A DNA stretch of 64,000 nucleotides, from NCBI GenBank assembly GCA_002362105.1, contig DETD01000001.1, forward strand, positions 62,001 through 126,000, written 5' to 3'. This DNA comes from Bacteroidales bacterium UBA3297. GTDB taxonomy: Bacteria; Bacteroidota; Bacteroidia; Bacteroidales; Paludibacteraceae. The notes beneath the pieces are model-generated. The model ran no database searches and was not told the origin of the DNA. It saw only the letters and a program-made list of their open reading frames with translations. The translations under genes and the position numbers were made by a program. Below, piece after piece: positions 24,968 to 34,262 of the stretch (positions are counted from its first letter, which is position 1; the number at the start of each line of letters is the position of its first letter).

Positions 24968-27799
24968 TCAGAGAACAATATTCACAATTTTCCCTGGAAC
25001 GACAATCAGTTTCTTAACCTCTTTCCCGTCCATGTACTTCTTTGTCTGTTCATCGGCGAGGACTGTCTGTCCAACAGTCTCCTTATCCATATCGGCAGGA
25101 AGTTCCATTGTGAAACGAACCTTTCCGTTGAATGAAACCGCATACTTTGCAGAGCTTTCCTTCAAATACTTTTCTTCTGCAACTGGCCATGCGGCATCAC
25201 ATACTGAAGAATCATGACCCAAACGGTGATACAATTCCTCTGAAATGTGAGGTGCAAACGGAGCCAACAAAGTCACGAAAAGTTCGAGCACCTTCTTGTT
25301 GTTACACTTCAAAGCGGTCAACTCGTTCAAACAAATCATAAACGCAGACACCGAGGTGTTATAAGAAAGATTCTGGATATCTTCAGTCACCTTCTTAATC
25401 AACTTATGAATAGAACGAAGTTCTTTTTCATTTGGTTCACCATCGGTCACCGACAAATCGTCACCCTTAAAGAACGCTGACCAGAACTTACGCAAGAAGC
25501 GGTGTACACCATCGATACCGTTGGTATCCCATGGCTTTGAGGCTTCAATTGGGCCTAAGAACATTTCGTAAAGGCGAAGTGTATCGGCGCCGAAGCGGTC
25601 TACAATATCATCAGGATTGACAACATTAAACATCGACTTCGACATCTTCTCAATAGCCCAGCCACAAACGTACTTGCCATCTTCCAATTCGAATTCTGCA
25701 TCTTTGAATTCAGGGCGCCAAGCCTTGAACTTATCCAAATCAAGCACATCGTTCTTTACGATATTCACGTCAACGTGCAGAGGAGTCACATCGTATTTGT
25801 CTTTCAAGCCAAGAGAGACGAACTTATTTGTATCCTTAATACGGTAAACAAAATTAGAACGGCCCTGAATCATACCCTGATTAACCAATTTCTGGAAAGG
25901 CTCTTCGCACACGCTGTAGCCATAATCGTACAAGAATTTGTTCCAGAACCTAGAATAAATCAAATGGCCAGTCGCGTGTTCTGTTCCACCAATGTAGAGG
26001 TCCACATTTTTCCAGTAAGCATCAGCTTCAGCCCCCACCAACGAAGCGTTGTTTGTAGGGTCCATGTAACGGAGGTAGTAGGCAGAAGAACCTGCGAAGC
26101 CAGGCATTGTGTTAAGTTCGAGAGGGAATACGGTCTTATTATCAATCAGCGACTTGTCGACAACGGTATTTTCCTTTTCGTTCCAAGCCCACATTTTTGC
26201 ATTTCCGAGAGGAGGTTCACCCGATTCGGTCGGCAAGAAATTGTCAACATCAGGCAGTTGCAAAGGCAGACATTGTTCAGGAATCATGCATGGCATACCG
26301 TTCTTGTAATAGACAGGGAACGGTTCGCCCCAATAACGCTGACGGCTGAAAATAGCGTCACGTATGCGGAAATTCACCTTGACACGACCCAAATTGTGTT
26401 CTTTCACATATTTCTTTGTTGCAGCAATTGCCTCTTTGATAGTCAAACCGTTCAAGCTGAAGTCGATGTACGGAGTAACTCCCTGTTTTGGCGAATTACA
26501 AACAATGCCCTCTTTAGCGTCGTAGCTTTGCTCAGAGACATCGCAACCTTCCACAAGTGGAACAATTGGCAAATTGAAATGCTTGGCAAAAGCATAGTCA
26601 CGGCTATCGTGAGCAGGAACTGCCATAATTGCACCCGTTCCATAACCAGCCAGCACATAATCGCTAATCCAAATTGGAATTGCCTCTCCAGTAAATGGAT
26701 TGATACCATAAGAGCCAGAGAAGACACCAGAAACACGTCTGTCGGCTTGGCGTTCACGCTCGGTACGCTTCTTTGTAGCCGCAAGATAAGCTTCAACCTC
26801 TTCTTTTTGTTCAGGAGTAGTCAGTTCAGGCACCAACTCGCTCTCTGGAGCAAGCACCATAAACGTAACGCCGAACATAGTATCGGCACGGGTGGTGAAA
26901 ATGGTAAAGTGTTTATCTGAATCCTTTACATTAAACTCGACCTCAGTTCCTTCAGAACGCCCAATCCAGTTACGCTGGGTTTCCTTTAGGGAGTCTGTCC
27001 ACTGAAGCGTATCCAGCCCGTCTAACAACCGCTGTGCGTAGGCAGAGACGCGCAAGCACCATTGCTTCATCTTCTTCTGCACGACAGGATAGCCACCACG
27101 TTCAGAAACGCCGTCAACCACCTCATCGTTAGCCAACACAGTACCAAGTTTAGGGCACCAGTTAACCATTGTCTCACCCAAATAAGCGATACGGTAGTTC
27201 ATCAAAGTCTGCTGTTTTTCCACCTCAGACATCTTTTTCCAATCCTCGGCCGAGAAAGACAGTTCTTCTGAGCATGCGACATCTAACGACTTTGTGCCAT
27301 CAGTCTCGAATGCTTTAATAAGTTGCTCGATAGGGAGAGCTTTCTTCTGTACATTGTCGTAATAACTAGCGAACATTTTTTGAAAAGCCCACTGAGTCCA
27401 ATGATAATAGTTAGGTTCGCAAGTACGAACTTCACGATCCCAATCGTAACAGAAGCCAATCTTATCGAGCTGTTCACGATAGCGATTAATATTTTTTTCA
27501 GTAGTCACAGCCGGATGCTGTCCGGTCTGTATAGCATACTGTTCAGCCGGAAGGCCGTACGAGTCATAACCCATCGGATGAAGCACGTTAAAACCCTGCT
27601 GGCGTTTAAAACGGCTGTATATATCAGAGGCGATGTATCCCAGAGGGTGACCAACATGCAAACCAGCGCCTGATGGATAAGGGAACATGTCGAGAACATA
27701 AAACTTTGGCTTAGAGGCATCGACACTCACCTTATAAGTGTTGTTATCTTTCCAGAAACGTTGCCATTTCTGTTCGATATCCTTAAAATTATAATCCAT
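24968..27799 (-). CDS. leuS: Leucyl-tRNA synthetase
   Basis: Class I synthetase of 943 residues that charges tRNA-Leu. The HIGH box is LHVGHPLGY (about residues 47-55), the KMSKS loop is EKMSKSMFN (about 713-721), and the CP1 editing domain is complete, with TTRADTMFG (about 306) and AVPAHDSRDY (about 405, with the editing-site Asp). The C-terminal anticodon-binding and LeuRS-C domains are present. A -7-like element TAACTTTG lies upstream (27825-27832), with only a weak TTTA in the -33 region. It stands alone between the T9SS operon terminator and rplS. Confidence 0.97.
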   Translation of the reverse strand: MDYNFKDIEQKWQRFWKDNNTYKVSVDASKPKFYVLDMFPYPSGAGLHVGHPLGYIASDIYSRFKRQQGFNVLHPMGYDSYGLPAEQYAIQTGQHPAVTTEKNINRYREQLDKIGFCYDWDREVRTCEPNYYHWTQWAFQKMFASYYDNVQKKALPIEQLIKAFETDGTKSLDVACSEELSFSAEDWKKMSEVEKQQTLMNYRIAYLGETMVNWCPKLGTVLANDEVVDGVSERGGYPVVQKKMKQWCLRVSAYAQRLLDGLDTLQWTDSLKETQRNWIGRSEGTEVEFNVKDSDKHFTIFTTRADTMFGVTFMVLAPESELVPELTTPEQKEEVEAYLAATKKRTERERQADRRVSGVFSGSYGINPFTGEAIPIWISDYVLAGYGTGAIMAVPAHDSRDYAFAKHFNLPIVPLVEGCDVSEQSYDAKEGIVCNSPKQGVTPYIDFSLNGLTIKEAIAATKKYVKEHNLGRVKVNFRIRDAIFSRQRYWGEPFPVYYKNGMPCMIPEQCLPLQLPDVDNFLPTESGEPPLGNAKMWAWNEKENTVVDKSLIDNKTVFPLELNTMPGFAGSSAYYLRYMDPTNNASLVGAEADAYWKNVDLYIGGTEHATGHLIYSRFWNKFLYDYGYSVCEEPFQKLVNQGMIQGRSNFVYRIKDTNKFVSLGLKDKYDVTPLHVDVNIVKNDVLDLDKFKAWRPEFKDAEFELEDGKYVCGWAIEKMSKSMFNVVNPDDIVDRFGADTLRLYEMFLGPIEASKPWDTNGIDGVHRFLRKFWSAFFKGDDLSVTDGEPNEKELRSIHKLIKKVTEDIQNLSYNTSVSAFMICLNELTALKCNNKKVLELFVTLLAPFAPHISEELYHRLGHDSSVCDAAWPVAEEKYLKESSAKYAVSFNGKVRFTMELPADMDKETVGQTVLADEQTKKYMDGKEVKKLIVVPGKIVNIVL

Positions 27800-27874
27800 G
27801 AATAGTAAAATAATTAACCGACGGCAAAGTTAATAAAACTTAGCGACATATAAATAATCGGCCCGTAAAGGCAC

Positions 27875-27908
27875 AAAAAAAGGCATCTATAAAAGATGCC
27901 TTTTTTTA
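27875..27908 (-). terminator. Terminator of the T9SS operon
   Basis: An AAAAGGCATCT arm pairs with AGATGCCTTTT around a four-base loop, with seven or more A and T residues on the two sides. It follows the gldN stop by 18 bases on the minus strand. Confidence 0.85.
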
Positions 27909-27926
27909 TAAATGGATTGTAAAGAA

Positions 27927-28811
27927 TTAGTATTCCCACAAATCGTTCTCGAAATTAAGAATGGTAGTCTTGATACGAGCCTGTTCTTTGTGACATGATT
28001 CATAGTCGTTGTTGTACTCGAGCAAGTTTCTATCCTGAATATTAGATTCACGGAAGATGTAGCCAGAGAAACGGCGCTTCATGAACACATCATCGAAAGA
28101 AGGTCTTGCACCATTGTTCTTGTCAGTGATAAGAATTTCATGCTGAGCAAGGAATGGGCGAAGTCTTTCGAAAGACACCCAGAACAAAGGATACTTTTCA
28201 ATACCAGTTTCACCGTCAGTTACCAAGATAGGGCAAAGACCAATGATACGGCAGTTGAAAGTAGAAGACACTTTGTCAAAGAACCAAACTTCTTTCAAAT
28301 AATACTTAATCACCTTTGGAGCAGGGATATCAGATTCCTCAACCTCGAAGATAGTATCGTTGGTGATAGAGTCCAAACGAGGAGTGAAAGCGACATCTTG
28401 CTGACGAAGAACATCCTTGAACTGAACCAAGTGCTGATCATCAAAGATTTCCTTCTTATCCATATACTGGTAAAGCTTGATCTTACCCTTAGAAGCCAAT
28501 TCGAAAATCAGAGAGAAAAGGTTCTTACGATTATCAGTAGCTTCAGTAGGGAAATAGAACGGATAATTGAACTTCTCACGAAGGTCAATAGTTCTATAAA
28601 TCACCTTTGACCAATAAATATCGTCAGCACGCGGATTGAGCATCTCGATAGGTTCGAGACCCTCAATAGGAGCACCTGTTGGAAGGTCTGTTGCGACAGA
28701 GTCGTTGAGATTACCCGCCTCATCAAAGAATGAGTTGCTGTCATCTTGAGCAGAGGCAGAAGCTGCAACGAAAAGCGCAAATACAGAAATTAAAAACTTA
28801 AGTTTCTTCAT
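27927..28811 (-). CDS. gldN: T9SS ring protein GldN/PorN
   Basis: A 294-residue periplasmic protein with signal peptide (1-21, ending SASAQ). The GldN core is recognisable from DDIYWSKVIYRTIDLREK (about residues 63-80) through NYPFYFP, LFSLIFEL and YYLKEVWFFDK to CPIL. In Porphyromonas and Flavobacterium, PorN/GldN binds lipoprotein PorK/GldK to form the large ring under the outer membrane, coupled to the PorLM motor. Last gene of porP-gldK-gldL-gldM-gldN, 17 bases after gldM. Confidence 0.93.
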   Translation of the reverse strand: MKKLKFLISVFALFVAASASAQDDSNSFFDEAGNLNDSVATDLPTGAPIEGLEPIEMLNPRADDIYWSKVIYRTIDLREKFNYPFYFPTEATDNRKNLFSLIFELASKGKIKLYQYMDKKEIFDDQHLVQFKDVLRQQDVAFTPRLDSITNDTIFEVEESDIPAPKVIKYYLKEVWFFDKVSSTFNCRIIGLCPILVTDGETGIEKYPLFWVSFERLRPFLAQHEILITDKNNGARPSFDDVFMKRRFSGYIFRESNIQDRNLLEYNNDYESCHKEQARIKTTILNFENDLWEY

Positions 28812-28828
28812 TTTCTTTTATTATCAGA

Positions 28829-30391
28829 TTACTGAATTACAACCTCGACTGCAGGCAACTTGTGCTGCTTGCCGTCAGGACCCTTAGCGACAGTACCAGA
28901 GATATAGAAAGTCTTACCAGGAGCAAGGCTCTTCATCTTAGCCTTCATCTGATCAGTGATACGACCACTAGTAGAAGAGAGAATTACAGTATTACCCATT
29001 GAGTCGAATGACTTCATATCGAAACGCAATACAGAGTACTTAACGTTCTTCAAGAGGTCAGAGTTCAACTCGGCAACAACTTCAGTAGCCTGCATCAAAG
29101 CGCCCTTCTTAATATTACCACCACCGAAAGTAGCACCGTTAGGACCCTTCAAGAATGCCAATGGAGGTGGCAAAGGAAGGATACGGAAAGACTTGCTACC
29201 CATCTTCTGAACCTTGCCCTGAATCTTAGCAGTTACGTTAACTTCGCAGTTACCACCTGGCCTGTGAGGTACGATAACGAAAGTACCGTCACCCTTCTTA
29301 GTAGTAGAACAGTTAGAGAAAGTAACTGTAACATCGCTCATAGACACACCTGGAACAGATACACTCATTGGGTTAGGATAACCAGCGTAAACAACGTTCA
29401 ACATATCAGGAGAGATAGTTGCACTTGGTTCACCAACGGTATACTCGTTAGAGAAATCGTACTTCTTCTCTGAACCATCCTTCTGCTTAACAGAAATGTA
29501 ACCAGAGTACTTCTTGTTACCGATAGAAGTACAGTTCACAACGTACTTACCATCTTCACCCAACTTGTTACCACCGATGTAGATATCTGGCTTCTTAGTA
29601 GAGTCGATAGCAGCCAAGATAATCTTAGCCTCATACTTACCACCACGGAGAACGTAACCAGTGTTAGCTACTGCAATAGCTTCCATCTTGTTCACACGTA
29701 CGTCTTCTGCATCAGCAGAACCGAGCAAGTACTTACCAACCTGAACCTGGGTGTTACGGATATCATTCTCAGTCTTAGTCAACATGGTCATACAAGCGAT
29801 AGCAGGCATATCTTCGAAAATACGAGCTTCCCAAGTACGGGTACCAGTTTCAGTCTTCTTAGACTTCATTTCGAAAGTCTTGTTAAGATCTGCGATAGCA
29901 TCCTTATCCTTACCGTAAGCCTTTTCAACTACAGCACGGAACTTTTCAACAGCCTCGTAAAGAAGACCATCTTTAGATTCGCCCTTAGTAGCGATTTTAG
30001 TTTTCCAAATTACGCTTGGAATGTTCAACTCACCAAGACCACCGTCAGAAAGGGTATCAGCTTTAGCACCATCAACACCTTCAATAATCTGAGCTTTGAT
30101 ATCTTCGATATACTTGATAGTCTCGTCGGCTGCCTTGTTAACTGCATCGTAAGAAGCCTTAGGGCCAGAGAACTTAGCCTTGTTGTTAGCAAGTTCCTTG
30201 TCGAAAGACTTATCCAAAGAAGCCTTAGAGTTTTCAGAAATTGACATTGAAGACTTCAAAGAGTCTTGCACCAATTTATATCCATCGAGGATCTGTACAG
30301 ACACGTTCAACGCCAAAAGCGCCGTGTACACCAGATACATCATGGAGATCATTTTTTGTCTCGGGGTTTCCGGACAGTTCGTTGCTCCCAT
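28829..30391 (-). CDS. gldM: T9SS motor shaft protein GldM/PorM
   Basis: Inner-membrane protein of 520 residues with one N-terminal span and a long periplasmic part. It begins MGATNCPETPRQKMISMMYL; the Arg at position 11 beside the span matches the conserved Arg (R9 in F. johnsoniae) implicated in proton-driven rotation. The periplasmic region shows the four-domain GldM layout: a helical D1 (about 35-230) and beta-rich D2-D4, ending with the PAVEVVI strand. It transmits energy from GldL to the GldK/N ring. It lies 48 bases after gldL. Confidence 0.95.
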   Translation of the reverse strand: MGATNCPETPRQKMISMMYLVYTALLALNVSVQILDGYKLVQDSLKSSMSISENSKASLDKSFDKELANNKAKFSGPKASYDAVNKAADETIKYIEDIKAQIIEGVDGAKADTLSDGGLGELNIPSVIWKTKIATKGESKDGLLYEAVEKFRAVVEKAYGKDKDAIADLNKTFEMKSKKTETGTRTWEARIFEDMPAIACMTMLTKTENDIRNTQVQVGKYLLGSADAEDVRVNKMEAIAVANTGYVLRGGKYEAKIILAAIDSTKKPDIYIGGNKLGEDGKYVVNCTSIGNKKYSGYISVKQKDGSEKKYDFSNEYTVGEPSATISPDMLNVVYAGYPNPMSVSVPGVSMSDVTVTFSNCSTTKKGDGTFVIVPHRPGGNCEVNVTAKIQGKVQKMGSKSFRILPLPPPLAFLKGPNGATFGGGNIKKGALMQATEVVAELNSDLLKNVKYSVLRFDMKSFDSMGNTVILSSTSGRITDQMKAKMKSLAPGKTFYISGTVAKGPDGKQHKLPAVEVVIQ

Positions 30392-30439
30392 TGTACTGTA
30401 TTAACTTAAAACAATTTTACAAATCAATCAATGTTCGAA

Positions 30440-31261
30440 TTAGCGGATAGTCATTGCGTTAAGCATGCCACCGTAAACGTTGTTCAACTGCTTCAAATTG
30501 TTAGCAAGGCTTGCAATCTGTTGCTGGTAGTCAGCAGCGCTCTGAGCAGAGTTTTCAAGAGAAGACTGAATCTTGTTAACAGCACCAGCGAGAGACTTCA
30601 TAGCCTCGTTCTGTTCGTTAACAGTTCTAACCTGCAATTCAAATACTGAGTTAATAGTAGAAATGTTCTTTGTAATACCATCCATCTGCTGAGCGAAGTT
30701 CTGAGAGCCGTTTGAAGCAGCACCGATGCTAGAAGCGATGTTCTGGTAAGAAGCAACCAAATTATCAGATGCAGAAGTCAAAGAAGCCTGAGAAGCAGCG
30801 AACGCAGAAGCAGCCTGAGTAGCCTTGTTCAAGTTGTTCACATATTCCTGAGACTCGCTAGCGGCAGATGCGATAGAACCGATCTGAGTTGCAGTAGTGT
30901 TGAGAGTAGAAACACTTTCAGCCAACTTCTTAACCTGCTCCTCAACCAAAGTCTTAGGATCAACTTCAGGAACTGCGATAACACCGTTCTTAGTATTTTC
31001 AGCCTTACCACCTTCAGCTTCGCCACCTTCGAGTTCAGGGTAAACGATAGACCAGTCGAATTCCTTGTGAGGCTTATCGAACACACCAATACCGAACAAG
31101 ATTGCTTCAGTAAACATACCTACGCAAAGCATAGGACCTGCACCTGGCCAGTGCTGAATCTTAAACAATGCACCGACAATAACGACAGATGCACCAAGTG
31201 AATACATACAACCAGTAATCTTTTTTCCCTTTTCAGATTGGAAGAAATCAATGATACCCAT
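30440..31261 (-). CDS. gldL: T9SS motor stator-like protein GldL/PorL
   Basis: Inner-membrane protein of 273 residues with two N-terminal spans and a long cytoplasmic helical tail. The motor residues are visible: Lys34 and His37 in FKIQHW at the end of span 1 and Glu52 in MFTEAILFG of span 2, matching the K27/H30/E49 set of F. johnsoniae GldL that couples proton flow to rotation. The cytoplasmic part (about 75-273) is rich in Ala, Ser and Gln and probably coiled coil. It is transcribed between gldK and gldM. Confidence 0.95.
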   Translation of the reverse strand: MGIIDFFQSEKGKKITGCMYSLGASVVIVGALFKIQHWPGAGPMLCVGMFTEAILFGIGVFDKPHKEFDWSIVYPELEGGEAEGGKAENTKNGVIAVPEVDPKTLVEEQVKKLAESVSTLNTTATQIGSIASAASESQEYVNNLNKATQAASAFAASQASLTSASDNLVASYQNIASSIGAASNGSQNFAQQMDGITKNISTINSVFELQVRTVNEQNEAMKSLAGAVNKIQSSLENSAQSAADYQQQIASLANNLKQLNNVYGGMLNAMTIR

Positions 31262-31311
31262 TTTAATTCAATTATTTTTTAGTTTAACATTATATTAGAT
31301 TGTAAGATTTA

Positions 31312-32721
31312 TTATTCTGCGCCAATGTAGCTACGAACGCAACGGAAACCGATGAAAGAACGGTTCTCTGTCTGGTACTCATAAGTACGTACACCGCACT
31401 GCAAGAAGATACCAACATCCTTCCAAGAACCACCACGAACAACCTTCTTTCTCATAACGTCGTGGTCCATAGACTTAGCGTTGTACTCGTAGTTAGGGTT
31501 CATGTCATGTACGAAGCTGTAGTTTGACTCGTGGAATGCAGAAGAAGTCCATTCTGCCACATTACCAGCCATGTCATACAAGCCGTAATCGTTTGGAGGG
31601 AAAGAAGCCACACGTGAAGAAATCAAATAACCGTCGTCGGTGTAGTTACCACGCTGAGGCTTGAAGTTAGCCAAGAAACAACCTTTAGCGGTACGGATGT
31701 AGTTACCACCCCAAGGATACATTGAGAGGTCTTTACCACCACGGGCTGCATATTCCCATTCAGCTTCTGTAGGAAGGCGGAAGTCCTGCACACGGACACC
31801 CTTATGCGCTACCTGATAAGAGTTGAACAAGAAAGTACGCCAGTGACAGAAAGCCTGAGCCTGTTCCCAAGAAACACCAACTACAGGGTACTCTCCATAA
31901 CCTGGGTGAGCGAAATACATCTTCATGTATGGTTCGTTGTAAGCATAAGTGAAGTCACGAATCCAGCACAAAGTATCAGGATAGATATTGATACGTTTGC
32001 GAGAAATGAAGTCAGAACGGTGCTTCAACTCACGGTAAACAGTACGGTTGATGATGTGACCTTCAGCATTGTAGTAAGAAGTATCCTTCTTAACCATCAC
32101 ATCAGCACTGTCCTTAGTACGACCGAGGCCTGCAAGGCTACGGTTGTAAGAGCCAATCATAGGATCGAACTTGTTCTCCTTCTTAGCAGCTTGAACATAG
32201 TCAACCCATGAATACTGGTAAGACATAATCATACCGTTCAACTGAGGAGCGATATCGATATTGTCTTCACCCATATAGAACATACTGTCGATAGCGATTT
32301 TCTGATCTTCAGTAGGTTTCTCCCATGGAATATTCTTCTTCCAGTTCAGTCTTGGTTTGTCGAGCTCGTTACCCTTCTTATCCTGGGTAATTTTGTAAGT
32401 CTCGTCAACGTTAGACAACTTTTCGCGGGCAATAGAGTCACGCACCCAATAAACGAACTGCTTGTACTCGCCATTGGTAATTTCGGTCTCATCCATCCAG
32501 AAAGCATCCAAAGAGACGGTCTTCGACTGCGAAGTCATCGCCCAGTTAGCGTCCTGGTCATTTTGACCCATTGTGAAAGAGCCTCGCTTAATAAAAAGCA
32601 TACCATAAGGGGTTGGCTCCTTCCACGACTTTGAATAAACACCCACCAACTCACCGTTGTCGCCACCGCCACAACTAGCGAGAAGGGCCGTTATTCCTGA
32701 AAAAATTAACAGTTTTTTCAT
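31312..32721 (-). CDS. gldK: T9SS ring lipoprotein GldK/PorK
   Basis: A 469-residue outer-membrane lipoprotein. The start is set at the ATG at 32721, giving a lipoprotein signal (MKKLLIFSGITALLASC) with lipobox LLASC; the in-frame extension to 32829 runs into the upstream spacer and porP. The mature part is an FGE-sulfatase/SUMF1-type fold: GSFTMGQND near the start, FWMDETEITNGEYKQF, VGVSWEQAQAFCHW, RLPTEAEWEYAARGG, GLYDMAGNVAEWTSS and the C-terminal VVRGGSW and GFRCVRS. In T9SS the fold serves structurally in the PorK/N ring. It lies 31 bases after porP. Confidence 0.95.
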   Translation of the reverse strand: MKKLLIFSGITALLASCGGGDNGELVGVYSKSWKEPTPYGMLFIKRGSFTMGQNDQDANWAMTSQSKTVSLDAFWMDETEITNGEYKQFVYWVRDSIAREKLSNVDETYKITQDKKGNELDKPRLNWKKNIPWEKPTEDQKIAIDSMFYMGEDNIDIAPQLNGMIMSYQYSWVDYVQAAKKENKFDPMIGSYNRSLAGLGRTKDSADVMVKKDTSYYNAEGHIINRTVYRELKHRSDFISRKRINIYPDTLCWIRDFTYAYNEPYMKMYFAHPGYGEYPVVGVSWEQAQAFCHWRTFLFNSYQVAHKGVRVQDFRLPTEAEWEYAARGGKDLSMYPWGGNYIRTAKGCFLANFKPQRGNYTDDGYLISSRVASFPPNDYGLYDMAGNVAEWTSSAFHESNYSFVHDMNPNYEYNAKSMDHDVMRKKVVRGGSWKDVGIFLQCGVRTYEYQTENRSFIGFRCVRSYIGAE

Positions 32722-32752
32722 GATATTTAAATTACTTGATTGCTCTTTTAGT

Positions 32753-33760
32753 TTATAAAATACGTTCACTTTTATATTTATTTTTCTTTGCGAATTCCAA
32801 CTTAAAAGAATACTTGAGGCAAACCTCATGACTACCTCCCGACTTTATCATTCCCGACACAGGAAGGTCATAAGAATAGCCTATAAATAGTCCGCTAAGC
32901 AGGTTAGCTCCGACCAAGAAATCAAAAGAATCGCCGAACCTGTATCCCAAGCCTCCAACAAACCTCTTCTTATAGTCGACCAAACACGTAAGGTCGAAAG
33001 AGTTGACATTGAAATCAGTTCGGAACAACGCCGAAGGCTTCAAATGAAATTCCTCATTTGAGAGAGGCAGGTCGTAACCACCCGTTAAATAGAATACCCT
33101 TGCGATATCAATCTCCGAGTCGGAATTACTTCCACTCGACTGTCCCGATTGCCCCGATCCGACACCAACATCGAAAGATGGTTTATTGAGGTTCAGAACA
33201 GAGAAGCCCAAATAAAGGGATTCATCAGAATAATATGCGCCGAAGCCACAATCGAAAGCCAAACTTGTATTTTCCAAATCTAAGTTAGACTCTTTGTGAT
33301 AATCTTCGTGGTGTTCACTGCCCACTACATTTCCTGTTCCTGTAAAATCAAATTTATAATCATTTACAGCTCCAAGATTCACAGCGCCTAAATTCAGGCC
33401 AAGGCCCAATTGGCCACGCCAGAGCGGCATTTTGTATGCATATTGCAGCAAAAAGGCCTGGTTTTTGAAAGCGCCAATCTCTTCAGAAACGAAGCTAACT
33501 CCAATACCATGTTTCGTTCCCGAAATGGAGAATGGAATATCACCCGACACGATCACATCGTGAGGTGCATCTTCGAAGCCCGCCCACTGCAAACGATAAA
33601 CACCAAAAACATTGCACATATCATTTTGTGCGACAGCTCCCGGACAATAAGCAGAAGGGCCATACATATATTGCGTTCTCTGTGTATCGAATTGCGCCTG
33701 TCCCACAAGAGGAAGTGCAGAAGCACAAACAGTTACAATCAATTTTTTCAGACACATCAT
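32753..33760 (-). CDS. porP: PorP/SprF-family outer-membrane protein
   Basis: A 335-residue beta-barrel that opens the T9SS operon. The start is set at the ATG at 33760 (a second ATG follows directly), before a signal peptide ending VGQAQ; the in-frame extension to 33844 adds a second, unlikely hydrophobic leader. Family features are the N-terminal QYMYGPSAYCPGAVA segment, which has the place of the usual FNPAYAG motif, alternating barrel strands such as GIGVSFVSEE and the GLNLGAVNLGAVNDYKF segment, and a terminal aromatic-rich strand. PorP/SprF proteins associate with the secretion or anchoring of T9SS substrates. No perfect promoter is visible upstream. Confidence 0.88.
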   Translation of the reverse strand: MMCLKKLIVTVCASALPLVGQAQFDTQRTQYMYGPSAYCPGAVAQNDMCNVFGVYRLQWAGFEDAPHDVIVSGDIPFSISGTKHGIGVSFVSEEIGAFKNQAFLLQYAYKMPLWRGQLGLGLNLGAVNLGAVNDYKFDFTGTGNVVGSEHHEDYHKESNLDLENTSLAFDCGFGAYYSDESLYLGFSVLNLNKPSFDVGVGSGQSGQSSGSNSDSEIDIARVFYLTGGYDLPLSNEEFHLKPSALFRTDFNVNSFDLTCLVDYKKRFVGGLGYRFGDSFDFLVGANLLSGLFIGYSYDLPVSGMIKSGGSHEVCLKYSFKLEFAKKNKYKSERIL

Positions 33761-33890
33761 GAGAATACAACCAAAATATTCAGCAATATTAGCAATTTTT
33801 GGAATAAATAGCAACAAAAGACCCTTTTTTGAGGACCAAATCACTAAAAATCCCTATTCGCTAATATCCCTGAGACTAAATCAATAAAAA

Positions 33891-34112
33891 TTAATACTCG
33901 TCTTCGTTAAACAAGAAATCCTCTTTACTTGGATAGTCCGGCCAAACATCTTCGATACTCTCGTAAACGTCGCCTTCGTCTTCCAATTCTTGTAGATTTT
34001 CAATTACTTCTAGTGGCGCTCCCGAACGCATTGCGTAATCAATCAGTTCGTCCTTAGTAGCTGGCCAAGGAGCATCCTCCAACTTTGACGCTAATTCTAG
34101 TGTCCAATACAT
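33891..34112 (-). CDS. DUF2795 domain protein
   Basis: A 73-residue acidic protein, MYWTLELASKLEDAPWPATKDELIDYA in outline (shown in parts: MYWTLELASKLEDAPW then PATKDELIDYA). The motif PATKDELIDYAMRSGAP is typical of DUF2795, a small Bacteroidota/actinobacterial domain with no known function. There is no signal peptide. It stands alone with a likely promoter at 34162-34192. Confidence 0.8.
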   Translation of the reverse strand: MYWTLELASKLEDAPWPATKDELIDYAMRSGAPLEVIENLQELEDEGDVYESIEDVWPDYPSKEDFLFNEDEY

Positions 34113-34161
34113 GAGACTGAATTTTTGTTAAACAAAAAACATATGACCTCTTAGAGGTGTG

Positions 34162-34192
34162 CAAAAATATATCTTTTTTTATAAATAACAAC
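34162..34192 (-). promoter_or_regulatory. Probable promoter of the DUF2795 gene
   Basis: Minus strand: GTTG (34189-34192), 19-base spacer, TATTTTTG (34162-34169). The -7 box is a full match and the -33 box has three of four consensus bases. Confidence 0.55.
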
Positions 34193-34262
34193 TCCAAAAG
34201 AAGAAAAATAGTCGTGATTACGGCATCAAACTTTTCCGAAGGACAAGCAAGAGTGCAATTTG

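Noticed and set aside
25775..26920. A 381-codon open frame antisense to leuS
   Set aside because: Shadow of the leuS coding frame; no signal peptide or domain is visible and the leuS motifs are continuous.
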